Below are positions 8,549 to 16,644 of a stretch of 18,747 nt of DNA, piece by piece. The stretch spans positions 1-18,747 of the forward strand of contig CADWAF010000097.1 in NCBI GenBank assembly GCA_902984215.1, written 5' to 3'. A program made the translations under genes and the position numbers. Source of the DNA: Willaertia magna. Taxonomy: Eukaryota > Heterolobosea > Eutetramitea > Acrasida > Naegleriidae. The notes beneath the pieces are model-generated. The model did not search any database. It had not been told where the DNA came from and was given only the letters and a program-made list of their open reading frames with translations. The number at the start of each line of letters is the position of its first letter. Position 1 is the first letter of the stretch.

Positions 8549-8554
8549 TTTTTT
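8549..8554 (+). terminator. Pol III terminator of tRNA-Thr
   Basis: A run of six T lies four bases after the last tRNA base. A T5 run inside the insertion (8232-8236) would stop Pol III before it reached the 3' half. Confidence 0.6.
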
Positions 8555-8606
8555 AAAAAATAATTCAACAATAAGTAACGTACCTTTCCAATAAATTCTT
8601 CCTATT

Positions 8607-10259
8607 TTAATAATTGCCTTCTCTTAACAATTTAAAACTAATTTCTAAAGCTGATTTAAATGTTTCATTCTTATTTAATAATAAATTTTTAAAATTATTT
8701 AATCCATCACTTTCAAATACAATAAATTCATAATTTCCGTATAAATTACTAACAGAAAAACATTTTAATTTTTGTAATTTTTGTAAACATTCTCCAGAAA
8801 ATTTACAACATTGATCAATTTGTAAACTTTCTAAATTTAAATCTTTTATATAATGATCTAAATAATCATTGTCATCTTTAATTTTATCTAATTGTAATAA
8901 TTTTAATTTCTTTAAATAGCTTAACGTTTTACCTTCAATATTATCACATTTTCCTAAAAATAATTCTTCTAAATTTGATAAATAATTAAATAAATCTCCT
9001 TTTAAATAAAAACAACCAGTAATATTTAAATATTGTAATTTTTGTAAATTTTTAAATGATTCATCAATAACAATATTAAATTCATTTTTTTCATCGTCAC
9101 TTTCTTCGTCATTTTCACTTTCTTCCTCACTTGCATCATTTAAATCAATTTTTAATTTTACTAAATTTGTTAAATGTAAAAAGGAATTTCCATTAATTTT
9201 ACAACAATCTGTAATTTCTAAATTTGTTAAATTATAACAATATTTTAAATTTTCATCAATAATATCACTATTTAATAAAATTAAAGTGTTTAATTTAATT
9301 AAATTTTTTAAATAAATTCCTTTAAATCTTACATTGTAACAATTTAAATATAAATATTCCAAGTTGACTAAATTTTTAATATCATTTTCTTGTAAATCAC
9401 AACTTTTTAATTTTTTTAAACTTTCTGATAATTTAAAATTATTTAAATAATGTGGATATTTTTCTGTAATTGTTAATTCTTCTAAATTATTTAATTTTTG
9501 TAAATAATTATCATCTTCAAATGGTTCTGTTAATTTAGAAAGTTGTAAAGTTTTTAAACGAATTAAATTTGTTACAATTTTTCCAGAAATTCTCAAATAA
9601 TTAATATTTAAATGATTTAAATTAATTAAATTTGTTAAATAATTAACATTTAAATTTGTAGCATATATTGCTGTCAAATTTTTTAATTTTATAAAATTTT
9701 TAAAACAAATTCCTTCAATTTCATTACAATTACTTATATTTAAAGAAATTAAATTATTTAAACCTTCAATTTGTTTATCTACTATATTTGTATTTGAAAT
9801 ATTTAAATTTGTTAAATTTTCATTTAAAATATTTAAATTCTCAACATGAAATAAACATCTACTAAAATTTAAAGACTTTAAATGTTTTATTTGTAATAAA
9901 TTTTCGTCATTAATAATTAAACAATTTAAATTTAATTCTTTTAAATTTGTAAACTTTTCCAAACCATTTAAATGCATTTCCTTTCTTTCTAAATTTAAAG
10001 GTGAAATTGTTAAATTTTTTAATTGAAATAAATAATTTGGAATAATTTTTGGTATTTCATTAAATTTTATATTTTTAAAATGATTTAAATATTGAAAATT
10101 GTCGTTAAATAAAATCCAATTATAAAAATTCGAATTGGTTCTAGCTAAATTTAAAATATCTTTTAAATTATCAAAGTATAAAATAATTTCATATAAAACA
10201 GTTTCATTCCATTTTTTTGAAGTAAACGTATAGAATTGAATTTCATGTTGTTTTGGCAT
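8607..10259 (-). CDS. F-box-like / leucine-rich-repeat protein
   Basis: An intact 550-residue protein. The N-terminus, about 17-56 (NETVLYEIILYFDNLKDILN then LARTNSNFYNWI), resembles an F-box, the helical motif that docks on Skp1 in SCF ubiquitin ligases. The rest (about 75-530) is a long series of leucine-rich repeats of about 22-27 residues with many LxxLxxLxIxxC-type steps (for example NLTNLEITDCCKINGNSF and LISLNISNCNEIEG), as in F-box/LRR substrate adaptors of the AMN1/FBXL type. One repeat is interrupted by a very acidic loop (about 370-392, EEESENDEESDDEKNE). No signal peptide or membrane span is seen. The likely role is choosing substrates for ubiquitination, but the F-box match is moderate and the substrate unknown. 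It is divergent from the RCC1-like gene at 10462 and shares its 202-bp promoter region. Confidence 0.8.
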   Translation of the reverse strand: MPKQHEIQFYTFTSKKWNETVLYEIILYFDNLKDILNLARTNSNFYNWILFNDNFQYLNHFKNIKFNEIPKIIPNYLFQLKNLTISPLNLERKEMHLNGLEKFTNLKELNLNCLIINDENLLQIKHLKSLNFSRCLFHVENLNILNENLTNLNISNTNIVDKQIEGLNNLISLNISNCNEIEGICFKNFIKLKNLTAIYATNLNVNYLTNLINLNHLNINYLRISGKIVTNLIRLKTLQLSKLTEPFEDDNYLQKLNNLEELTITEKYPHYLNNFKLSESLKKLKSCDLQENDIKNLVNLEYLYLNCYNVRFKGIYLKNLIKLNTLILLNSDIIDENLKYCYNLTNLEITDCCKINGNSFLHLTNLVKLKIDLNDASEEESENDEESDDEKNEFNIVIDESFKNLQKLQYLNITGCFYLKGDLFNYLSNLEELFLGKCDNIEGKTLSYLKKLKLLQLDKIKDDNDYLDHYIKDLNLESLQIDQCCKFSGECLQKLQKLKCFSVSNLYGNYEFIVFESDGLNNFKNLLLNKNETFKSALEISFKLLREGNY

Positions 10260-10461
10260 TTTTTTTTCACAATTTCTTTTCTTAAAGAGATTACAATGGT
10301 ATAAATTTTAATAACCCCGCCTGAGACGATCAACTATAGGTTAACATTTACACCTATATTATAAGGTTTGGCTATTTGCTTATTCGGAATTATAGTTAAT
10401 AATTTCTTTATTTTCCTCAAATAAATTTCTGTTGTAAATTTTAAAAAAACGTTTAAAAAAA
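10260..10461. promoter_or_regulatory. Shared divergent promoter with inverted repeat
   Basis: The 202 bp between the F-box/LRR and RCC1-like start codons contain a GC-richer island (about 10313-10333) and a 7-bp inverted repeat TATAGGT (10335-10341) / ACCTATA (10352-10358) with a 10-nt spacer. This may be a binding site for a dimeric factor. I see no RNA gene. Confidence 0.35.
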
Positions 10462-11107
10462 ATGGAAATTGCAAAGTTAGTACCACCACAAACTTATTTT
10501 ACTGGAAATAGTATTTTACCGCTATTTCCGTTTAATGAAATTATTAAATTTATTAAATACGGTAAAAATCATATTGTAATTGTTACAAAAAATAATAAAA
10601 TATTTATTTACAATAGTAACAAAAATTGGCAAATAAATATTGGTGACTATAATAACAATAAAAATATTTTATTTGTGGAATGTGGAGAAAACTTTACAAT
10701 TATTGTAAATGAATTAAATGAAATTTATGTCAGTAATTCTTTTAAAAATATTAGTGACAGTTCTTTACATAAATTTACAAAAATTATTGATTTAAAGGTT
10801 TTAGAAAATATTAATTTTATTAAATGTTCAAAAAATTTCTTTACAATTGTTACAAAAAATAATTTTATTTATAGTTATGGAAGCACAGATATATTTGAAG
10901 ATTACAATAATTGTGAGTCAACAATTTAATTTTTGTAATATTGTAAATAATTTACAAATTAAAGATTTACAATGCGGAATAAATCACATAATTTTATTAA
11001 ATAATGTCGGAGATATTTATGGGATTGGTTGTAACGTAAACGGTCAATTAGGATTAGGTAATTTACAAAAAGTGAATGACTTTACAAAAATTAATTTAAA
11101 TTATTAA
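10462..11107 (+). pseudogene. RCC1-repeat protein gene, frameshifted and truncated
   Basis: The first 155 codons (10462-10929) encode RCC1-type blades like those at 7196 (hydrophobic-CGENFTIIVNELNEIYVSN, KFTKIIDLKVL, IKCSKNFFTIVTKNN, IYSYGS). The blade series then continues in another frame (to 11107) with LQIKDLQCGINHIILL, VGDIYGIGCNVNGQLGLG and DFTKI. The shift lies at about 10900-10927. A GTGAGT...AAAG segment, 10913-10964 (52 nt), would also restore the frame as an intron. However it would remove the IKD of IKDLQxG, which the intact paralogue keeps as coding sequence, so a frameshift is favoured. The series stops at TAA 11105-11107 after about three to four blades, where unrelated sequence begins. 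No working product longer than 155 residues is likely. Confidence 0.7.
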
Positions 11108-11442
11108 GGGATTTGGATCAAACTGAATTTACTGATTATACTGGTAAAATGGTTGATATTGACGTTGATTCAATTACTTTTGCAAGACAATTGAATGATC
11201 ATTATCACGTTATGAATTTTACAACAAGGGAAGGTGGTGTTGTTTGGATTAAAGAAGAGAAACAATTAAACGTTGCAGTTGTGGCAAAACTGAAAAATCC
11301 AATAACACCGGACGGAGAAGGATCACACAACTTGTGGGTTTTAGGTTTGTTTGCAGGTGGTGCTGTTTTATTGGCATCACTAGTGGGAATTTCAATATTA
11401 GTTGTTAAATTGAGAAACTCTAGAAAATATCAAATTGTTTAA
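11095..11442 (+). pseudogene. C-terminal fragment of a type I membrane protein
   Basis: An open frame with no ATG near its beginning overlaps the end of the RCC1 remnant in another frame. From about 11116 the sequence becomes less AT-biased and protein-like (DQTEFTDYTGKMVDIDVDS, ITFARQLNDHYHVMNFTT, GGVVWIKEEKQLNVAVVAKL). It has one NFT sequon, then a strong membrane span (LWVLGLFAGGAVLLASLVGI, about 11335-11397) and a short basic tail KLRNSRKYQIV. The order ectodomain, span, short basic tail matches the end of a type I surface protein. The missing N-terminus and the abrupt change of composition at about 11108-11116 suggest that a deletion or insertion joined two unrelated genes here. An alternative is an exon of a gene whose start is upstream, but no clear 3' splice site is seen. 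I recognise no family. Confidence 0.55.
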
Positions 11443-11678
11443 ATTACAAACAGATAAGTGGTGTAATTGTTGCTAAGGAAGAAGAAGAATGGTTTAAATA
11501 AATTTAATGTTACAAATAGAAAGTTTTTTTCGAGCATTATTATTTGTTAAAATATGTTATTTTTATTGAGCGGGTTACTTTACAGTATTCTTAATATTTA
11601 TATTTAGATGCCTACACTTATTTGATTATTAATTTAAATTAAAACTGCTGTTTCTTCGTTTTCAGCGAAAAAGTGACT
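11443..11678. other. Spacer, no gene recognised
   Basis: AT-rich spacer between the membrane-protein tail and the minus-strand remnant. About 15 codons downstream of the remnant's last stop still read like protein on the minus strand (SHFFAENEETAVLI), so decayed coding sequence may extend to about 11637. Confidence 0.3.
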
Positions 11679-12012
11679 TTACGGTAATCTTAGGTTATTA
11701 AAAAATGTGACAAGGTCCTCATCTAATGGGTATTTATCATTGGATAATAGGTATTGATCTCCATCGTCGCTTTCTACGTGATCACAACTCTCGGGTCTTG
11801 ACTGAATAATTTATTAAAATTGCCTTATAAAATTCATCTATTTTATCTTTATCATTTAAACTGCTTAATCCCTTCATTGCTAAAAAATAAGGAATGAATG
11901 AGGAAGTTTCAACGTTATTAAGGGAACATGGTTGCTTTACACTAGTGGGCGGGCTGTGGTTTGATGGTGGACCCCAATAAGCATTTATTTATGGTACAAG
12001 GCGTTGGCTCAT
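11679..12012 (-). pseudogene. Decayed gene remnant, family unknown
   Basis: From an ATG at 12012-12010 the frame reads MSQRLVP, a TAA, then INAYWGPPSNHSPPTSVKQP, NVETSSFIPYFLAMKGLSSL and NDKDKIDEFYKAILINYSVK before a TGA at 11784-11782. Without interruption of protein-like sequence the next frame takes over at about 11795 (ESCDHVESDDGDQYLLSND, then KYPLDEDLVTFFNNLRLP) and stops at 11681-11679. The residue mix, mostly codon-like third positions and the higher GC than surrounding spacer indicate former coding sequence with one in-frame stop and one frameshift. A TTTTGGCGCC site (12063-12054 on this strand) sits about 42 bp upstream of the ATG, where a promoter element would be. No domain is recognised. 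An unannotated intron cannot be ruled out. Confidence 0.45.
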
Positions 12013-12615
12013 TTTTTCAATAAGATTATTTTATAAATTGATTCCAACAAAAAGGCGCCAAAATCACTTCAATTAAATAATGATATTTTTTTAACTATAA
12101 TCTGAAACAAAATTCGACCGGTTTTAATTTTATAATGGACCATGATTTTAATGGACATTTGTTTAAAAATATTGAAGAAAAATTGATGGCGTCTTTTATA
12201 TTTAAAATGCATTCCTATAAATGTTGGTAATTTTTAAGCTCTTGTTTTGTTTGTGATAATTAATTAATTAAAAGGTTCTTTTTATTATAAAATAAATATT
12301 AACTTAATAAAAATAGAAAAATTTTCTAAAATAATTTTTTAATCCTTTTTTCTTTACCACAAAAATAACATTACCACTTTTTTATTATTCACAATATTAC
12401 TATTATTGCTCTTTATTAACTTATCATTCAATTTATTCATTAAATCATCCACTAAACAAAACAACTATTCTATTAACATTAATAAAATTAATAACAATAT
12501 TAATAATAAACACATTAATAAAAACATTAATAATAACAAAAACAATAATATTACTAGTTACAAATTATTAAACTCAAAAATTAATGAATATACTAATTTT
12601 TATAAAAATTAAATC

Positions 12616-12687
12616 AATAAAATAAAACAAAAGAAAGTAAATAAATTATTTTTAAATAAAATAAAACAAAAGAAAGTGAATAAATTA
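12616..12687. repeat. Direct repeat, 2 x 33 bp
   Basis: Copies at 12616-12648 and 12655-12687 are identical except for one A/G difference, with a 39-bp period and a 6-bp spacer. The core is AATAAAATAAAACAAAAGAA followed by AGT(A/G)AATAAATTA. Confidence 0.85.
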
Positions 12688-12720
12688 ATATAAAAATTAT
12701 TAATAAAATTACAGTTCTTT

Positions 12721-12743
12721 ATTTTAATTTAATAAATTAAAAT
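12721..12743. repeat. Short AT palindrome
   Basis: ATTTTAATTT (12721-12730) and AAATTAAAAT (12734-12743) are exact inverted copies around a 3-nt loop. It could form a hairpin, but such palindromes are not rare in sequence this rich in AT. Confidence 0.6.
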
Positions 12744-13309
12744 AATACTAAAAAACAAGTATTATCTAAAAAATGTTAAAAATTAGATTATTTTTTAGTT
12801 TGTTATATTATTTTTTTATTATTTTTTTTTAATATTAAATAATTATATTAAATAACAATAATAACAATAAAAAAAAATAAAATAAAAATAATAATATATT
12901 GATAATAGTGATTATAATAGTAATAATATTAATAATTTATATTTATATATAAATAAATATGACATGGTTATAAAAAAATATAATATTATAAATAATAAAT
13001 TTTTAAGAGAAAATATTGTAATATTTTATATAGATAACAAGATTTATAAATTAATTTTTAAAAATAAAAGTTATTAATTTAGTAGTTTTATAGTGATTAT
13101 ATATAAATTATATATTATTTTCTTTATTTTTATACAAAAATAAAATAAAAAAGTCTTTAATAAAATGTTTTTTAAAATAATATTAAAATAATTTTTTTTT
13201 AAAATTTTTTTTTTAAAAACATTATTTTAGATATGTTTAAATAAATTATAAATATAAATTATTATTTTAATTACAAAAAATTATAAAAAAACATAAAAAA
13301 TACTAAAAA

Positions 13310-13413
13310 AGTATAAATTTATATAGTTTTTATAATTTTAAAAATAAAAAAAGTATAAATTTAAACTTATTTATTTTATTTTTAGAATTATAAAAATTAT
13401 ATAAATTTATACT
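13310..13413. repeat. 40-bp inverted repeat (hairpin) with 24-nt loop
   Basis: The arms 13310-13349 and 13374-13413 pair at 38 of 40 positions. The two exceptions are G13326 with T13397 and T13338 with G13385, which would be G-U wobbles in a plus-strand RNA, so a plus-strand transcript could form an uninterrupted 40-bp stem. The loop contains a third copy of the AGTATAAATTTA core. It may be a small inverted-repeat element, a structured RNA or a chance product of the AT-rich background. Confidence 0.75.
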
Positions 13414-14044
13414 ATTTTTTTAAAATAGAGAAAATTGTATATGTATAATTACTATAAAATTACTAAAAATTTAATACTTTTTTAATTTTATTAATTTCTT
13501 ACTACTTGGTAGACATTGTTTTAAATTAATTATATAAAAATTATTTTTATTAATGTTTATATTTTCAATACATGTATTTTTTTTAATAAATGTTGGTATT
13601 TTTTTAAAATTTTTAAATTATTTTCAAATTCACTAAAGATACAATAATTATAAGATTTATTAATAAATAAAATTTTATTATTATAATAATAAATGATTAA
13701 ACTTAATAATTAATAATATTATTTTATAAAATTAAATTTTTGAAAATTTATTTTGTTTTTTTAGAATTTATTTTTATTTTTATTTTTTGTTTTTATTTTA
13801 ATTTTTTTTATTGATTTTTCTTTTTGGTTTAAATTTATGTTATTTTTATTTTTGTTGTTGTTTTTTATTAGAAATTTTATTATTTATACTCTTTTTATTT
13901 AGTTGTTGTTTATAATTGTTATTGTTGTTATTGTTCTTGTTATTATTATTATTATTGTTATTACTATTATTGTTTATTATTAAAAGAGCCTTCTTTTTAT
14001 TTCTTTTAAAAGCGTATTTTTGTGTTTTGCTTTTTGTTATTTTT

Positions 14045-14077
14045 TTTCCCGCTTTTTTAAAAACAATTTTACGCGCC
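14045..14077. promoter_or_regulatory. E2F-like motifs upstream of the SCLT1-like gene
   Basis: TTTCCCGC (14045-14052) matches the E2F/DP consensus TTTSSCGC exactly, and TTTTACGCGCC (14067-14077) is a GC-rich relative 15 bp downstream. They lie about 85-115 bp before the ATG, in a region otherwise almost free of G and C. The match to consensus is seen; binding is inferred. Confidence 0.35.
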
Positions 14078-14084
14078 TAATAAA

Positions 14085-14132
14085 GTAGAACTTTCAGTTG
14101 GAAAAAAAGTAGAACTTTCAGTTGGAAAAAAA
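14085..14132 (+). repeat. Perfect 24-bp tandem duplication in the 5' leader
   Basis: The unit GTAGAACTTTCAGTTG plus GAAAAAAA occurs twice without mismatch (14085-14108, 14109-14132). It lies just upstream of the ATG at 14160 in the same reading frame, so it would encode VELSVGKK twice if translated. No ATG precedes it. The CTAATAAAG just before it resembles the AAAG 3' splice ends used in this gene, so an upstream exon is possible. Confidence 0.85.
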
Positions 14133-14159
14133 GTATTGAACTCAACAAAAGAAGATTTA

Positions 14160-16561
14160 ATGCAAAAAGGCTTGCTATCTGTTGCATCTGCTCCGATATT
14201 GGGAGGACCTCAATCTGAAAGAGATAAAAAGTTAAAAAGTAGTTATAATAATAAGAATGAAAATGTAAATATTAAGGATTTAATTGTTCCAGAAAGAGAT
14301 GATGATGATTTAAAGGATATAACGGAGGCAACTGATTTATTATCTTGTAAAACTAAAATTAAAGAATTAGAGTCACAACAAGATTACTTAAAGAATGTTA
14401 GTATGTATTTAATTTATTTTCTTTTTAAGCAAGCCTTTTGTTTACCTTAATAATAATAATAACAATGCTGTCATTCACTAAAGTTCAAAGACTAAGTGAT
14501 GAGCTAGCGAAATATCAAGTGAAATATCCACCTACTATCGTTTCTGCCACTAATAATGCGGAAGAGATATTAAATAGTGCTACTACAGCAGTGTTAGCGC
14601 CTTGGTTTTTTGATTCACAAAATATGAATCCCTTACTTGTTTCATATGATCAAAGAATTAATGATCTAACTAATGAAATGAAAATTTATAAAGAAAAGAT
14701 TGAAAATTTAACGTGTGATATGAGAACAATAACAAAAGAAAATGAAGAATTACAAGAAAATTTAAAGAATGCTATTGAGAAACAAATTTTAAAAGGTGGT
14801 TCAGATAATAATAATACTGGTAGTTTACTGCCCTATAATATTCCAAGTGAAGAGTGGGATGAAATTCAACAACGAGTTGAACTATTAGATAGAGAGAATA
14901 GAATTTTATTGGAAGAACAAAAAGAATTACAAACTGAAATTGACAGATTAAGAGAAGAAAATAGAAAGATTTATGCTAATGGTGGTGACTTTACTTTAGG
15001 ACCAATTAATGATGGGGATAGAATGAAACTCTTGTTGGAAACTGCAAAAAAGAAAGTAAATATACTTGCCAGAGAAAGAGATGAGGCAAGAAGGGAACTT
15101 GTTAAGATTAAACAATTGGAAAGTGAAATTAATCATTTACATAGAACACTTTCAGCCTCACAAAATAGAAATAGAATGTTAGAAGAGGAGATTGATAAGC
15201 AAAAAAGTATAATTACAGAATTACAACAAGAAAGAAGTAGGTCTTTTCAAAATGAAAAGAGTTTAAATATGAGAGAACTTGAAATTGGTGGTAAGTTAAT
15301 ATTTTGTTGACAAGAATTATTAATACTCTATTAAATATCTAGAATTAAGGGATAAACTACATAATGCACTTAAAGAACTGGATGAAGTAAAAGAAGATAA
15401 AAACAAAATAATGCATGAGGTAGGGCAAATGGAACAACGTATTGTTTCACATCAACAAAGTGAATTTGATGCTTTTCAAAAAGTTAAAGAAACTATGGAA
15501 TTACTTGAAAATACAAAGTTAGAAAGAGATACTGCTAGAGCAACAATAGAAAATAAAAATTTAGAGATTGAACACTTGGAAGAAAAAGTGAAACGAATGA
15601 CACAAGATTATTCCGAAAGATATAAACGATTGACAACACATAGTCAAGAAAAATATAAAGAAACAATAACAGCACTTGAAGATCAAGTAAAACAATCACA
15701 ATTAGATAACGGTCAACTGAAATACGAAGTTGACAGATTGAGTAGAGAAAAAAAGTAAGTAATTTATAAATTCCTTAGTTTCTTACTATTAATAATTAAA
15801 GAAATCTTGAAAGTGAGATGAATAGAATAATAAAAGCTGCAGAAACTGAACAAATAAGTTCTCCATTCATTATTAACGATTTAAATCAACAAATAACTCA
15901 CCTTACTCACGAAAGAGATGAGGCAGAAAGAATCTCAGAAAAAACTAGAAATAACTTTAAGAGAGCTCAACAACAATGGGAACAAGAAAGAGAACAATTA
16001 AATACTAAATATATTGAATCCTCTAAAAGAGTTAATTCACTAGATAAAGAAGTAGAAGATCTAAGGCAAAATAATAACAGACTTTCTGATCAAGTCACAA
16101 GGTTAGAGCATCAATGTCAGACAATTAAATTTGAAAGAGAAGAATCTGAAAGAACGCTTAAAGATTCAATAAGAAATTTACAAGATACAACCTCTATTGA
16201 AATAAAAGAACTTAAAAAAAGATTATCACACACAATAGAGGAAAATAGTAAATTAGATAATTCATTACAACAAGCTTTATTAAAAGTTCAAAAAGAACAA
16301 ATATATTGGAAAGAAGAATTAAGGAAAAATCATGAAAAGAAAGAAAAAGAAATTAATGATTTAACAAATAATTTACAACATGTAATTAGAAGAAATCAAG
16401 AAATGGAAGGAAAAGTAAAATTATTATTAATTAAAGAAGAAGAATTATTAAATCAAAAGAAAGAATTACATATTAAAATTGATAAATTAACAATTTATTT
16501 GGAAAGAATGAAAAGAGAAAAGGATTTATTGGTAAAACAAATTGACCATTCAAAAAATTAA
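14160..16561 (+). CDS. SCLT1: SCLT1-like centriole distal-appendage coiled-coil protein (4 exons)
   Basis: Exons 14160-14400, 14484-15290, 15343-15754 and 15802-16561 join in frame to give about 739 residues, against about 690 in vertebrate SCLT1. The N-terminal part matches SCLT1 as I know it: RLSDELAKYQ, then LLVSYDQRINDLTNEMKIYK, ENLTCDMRTITKENEELQEN and LKNAIEKQ (about 80-175), the counterparts of the human segments around TEYDKHLGELNGQLKYYQK and VIKENERLHSELKDAVEKK. Everything from about residue 60 onward is heptad-rich coiled coil, and the last exon keeps the ELKKRL...YWKEELRK...EINDLTNNL pattern of the SCLT1 C-terminus. In animals SCLT1 sits on mother-centriole distal appendages and is needed for docking basal bodies and starting cilia. 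The start is the first ATG in frame; upstream frame is open to 14082 without ATG. Generic coiled-coil similarity is the main risk, but the co-linear N-terminal match makes SCLT1 likely. Confidence 0.75.
14401..14483 (+). other. SCLT1-like intron 1
   Basis: 83-nt intron, GTATGT at the 5' end and AAAG at the 3' end. It splits an Ile codon (A|TT). The alternative donor GTTAGT at 14397 gives an immediate stop. Confidence 0.8.
15291..15342 (+). other. SCLT1-like intron 2
   Basis: 52-nt intron, GTAAGT to CTAG, with TTAATAC-like sequence about 20 nt before the acceptor as a possible branch site. Joining gives MRELEIG-ELRDKLHNAL, which keeps the coiled coil. Confidence 0.85.
15755..15801 (+). other. 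SCLT1-like intron 3
   Basis: 47-nt intron, GTAAGT to AAAG, with TTACTAT-like sequence upstream of the acceptor as a possible branch site. Joining gives SREKK-NLESEMNRIIK in frame. Confidence 0.85.
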
Positions 16562-16644
16562 AATTGTAAATATTTAAATAAAACCGTCATGAAAGAAACA
16601 GTCATTAATATTAGCCAAATTTCCCAAAATGGCAATAAAATTAT
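16562..16644. other. 3' region of the SCLT1-like gene and tRNA-Glu trailer
   Basis: A short convergent gap. AATAAA-like sequence at about 16577 may serve polyadenylation of the SCLT1-like mRNA, and the A4 run at about 16637-16640 is the T4 Pol III terminator of the minus-strand tRNA-Glu. Confidence 0.45.

Larger units (their letters stand above)
12240..14080. other. Extremely AT-rich gene desert
   Basis: About 1.8 kb with very few G or C bases. It holds homopolymer runs, ATT/TTG microsatellite-like stretches (notably 13850-13980), a direct repeat pair, a short palindrome and a 40-bp inverted repeat, each listed separately. Short open frames rich in Asn, Ile and Lys are expected by chance in such sequence. 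I see no RNA gene. Confidence 0.6.

Noticed and set aside
8386..8571. Minus-strand frame running from the tRNA 3' half into the insert
   Set aside because: It overlaps intact tRNA stems and has AT-driven composition.
12406..12612. Plus-strand Asn/Ile/Lys frame in the AT desert
   Set aside because: No ATG at its beginning; composition is what nearly pure A/T sequence gives by chance.
13840..14080. Minus-strand Lys/Asn-rich frame of about 75 codons
   Set aside because: Long for the region but it has no ATG and comes from ATT/TTG microsatellite sequence.
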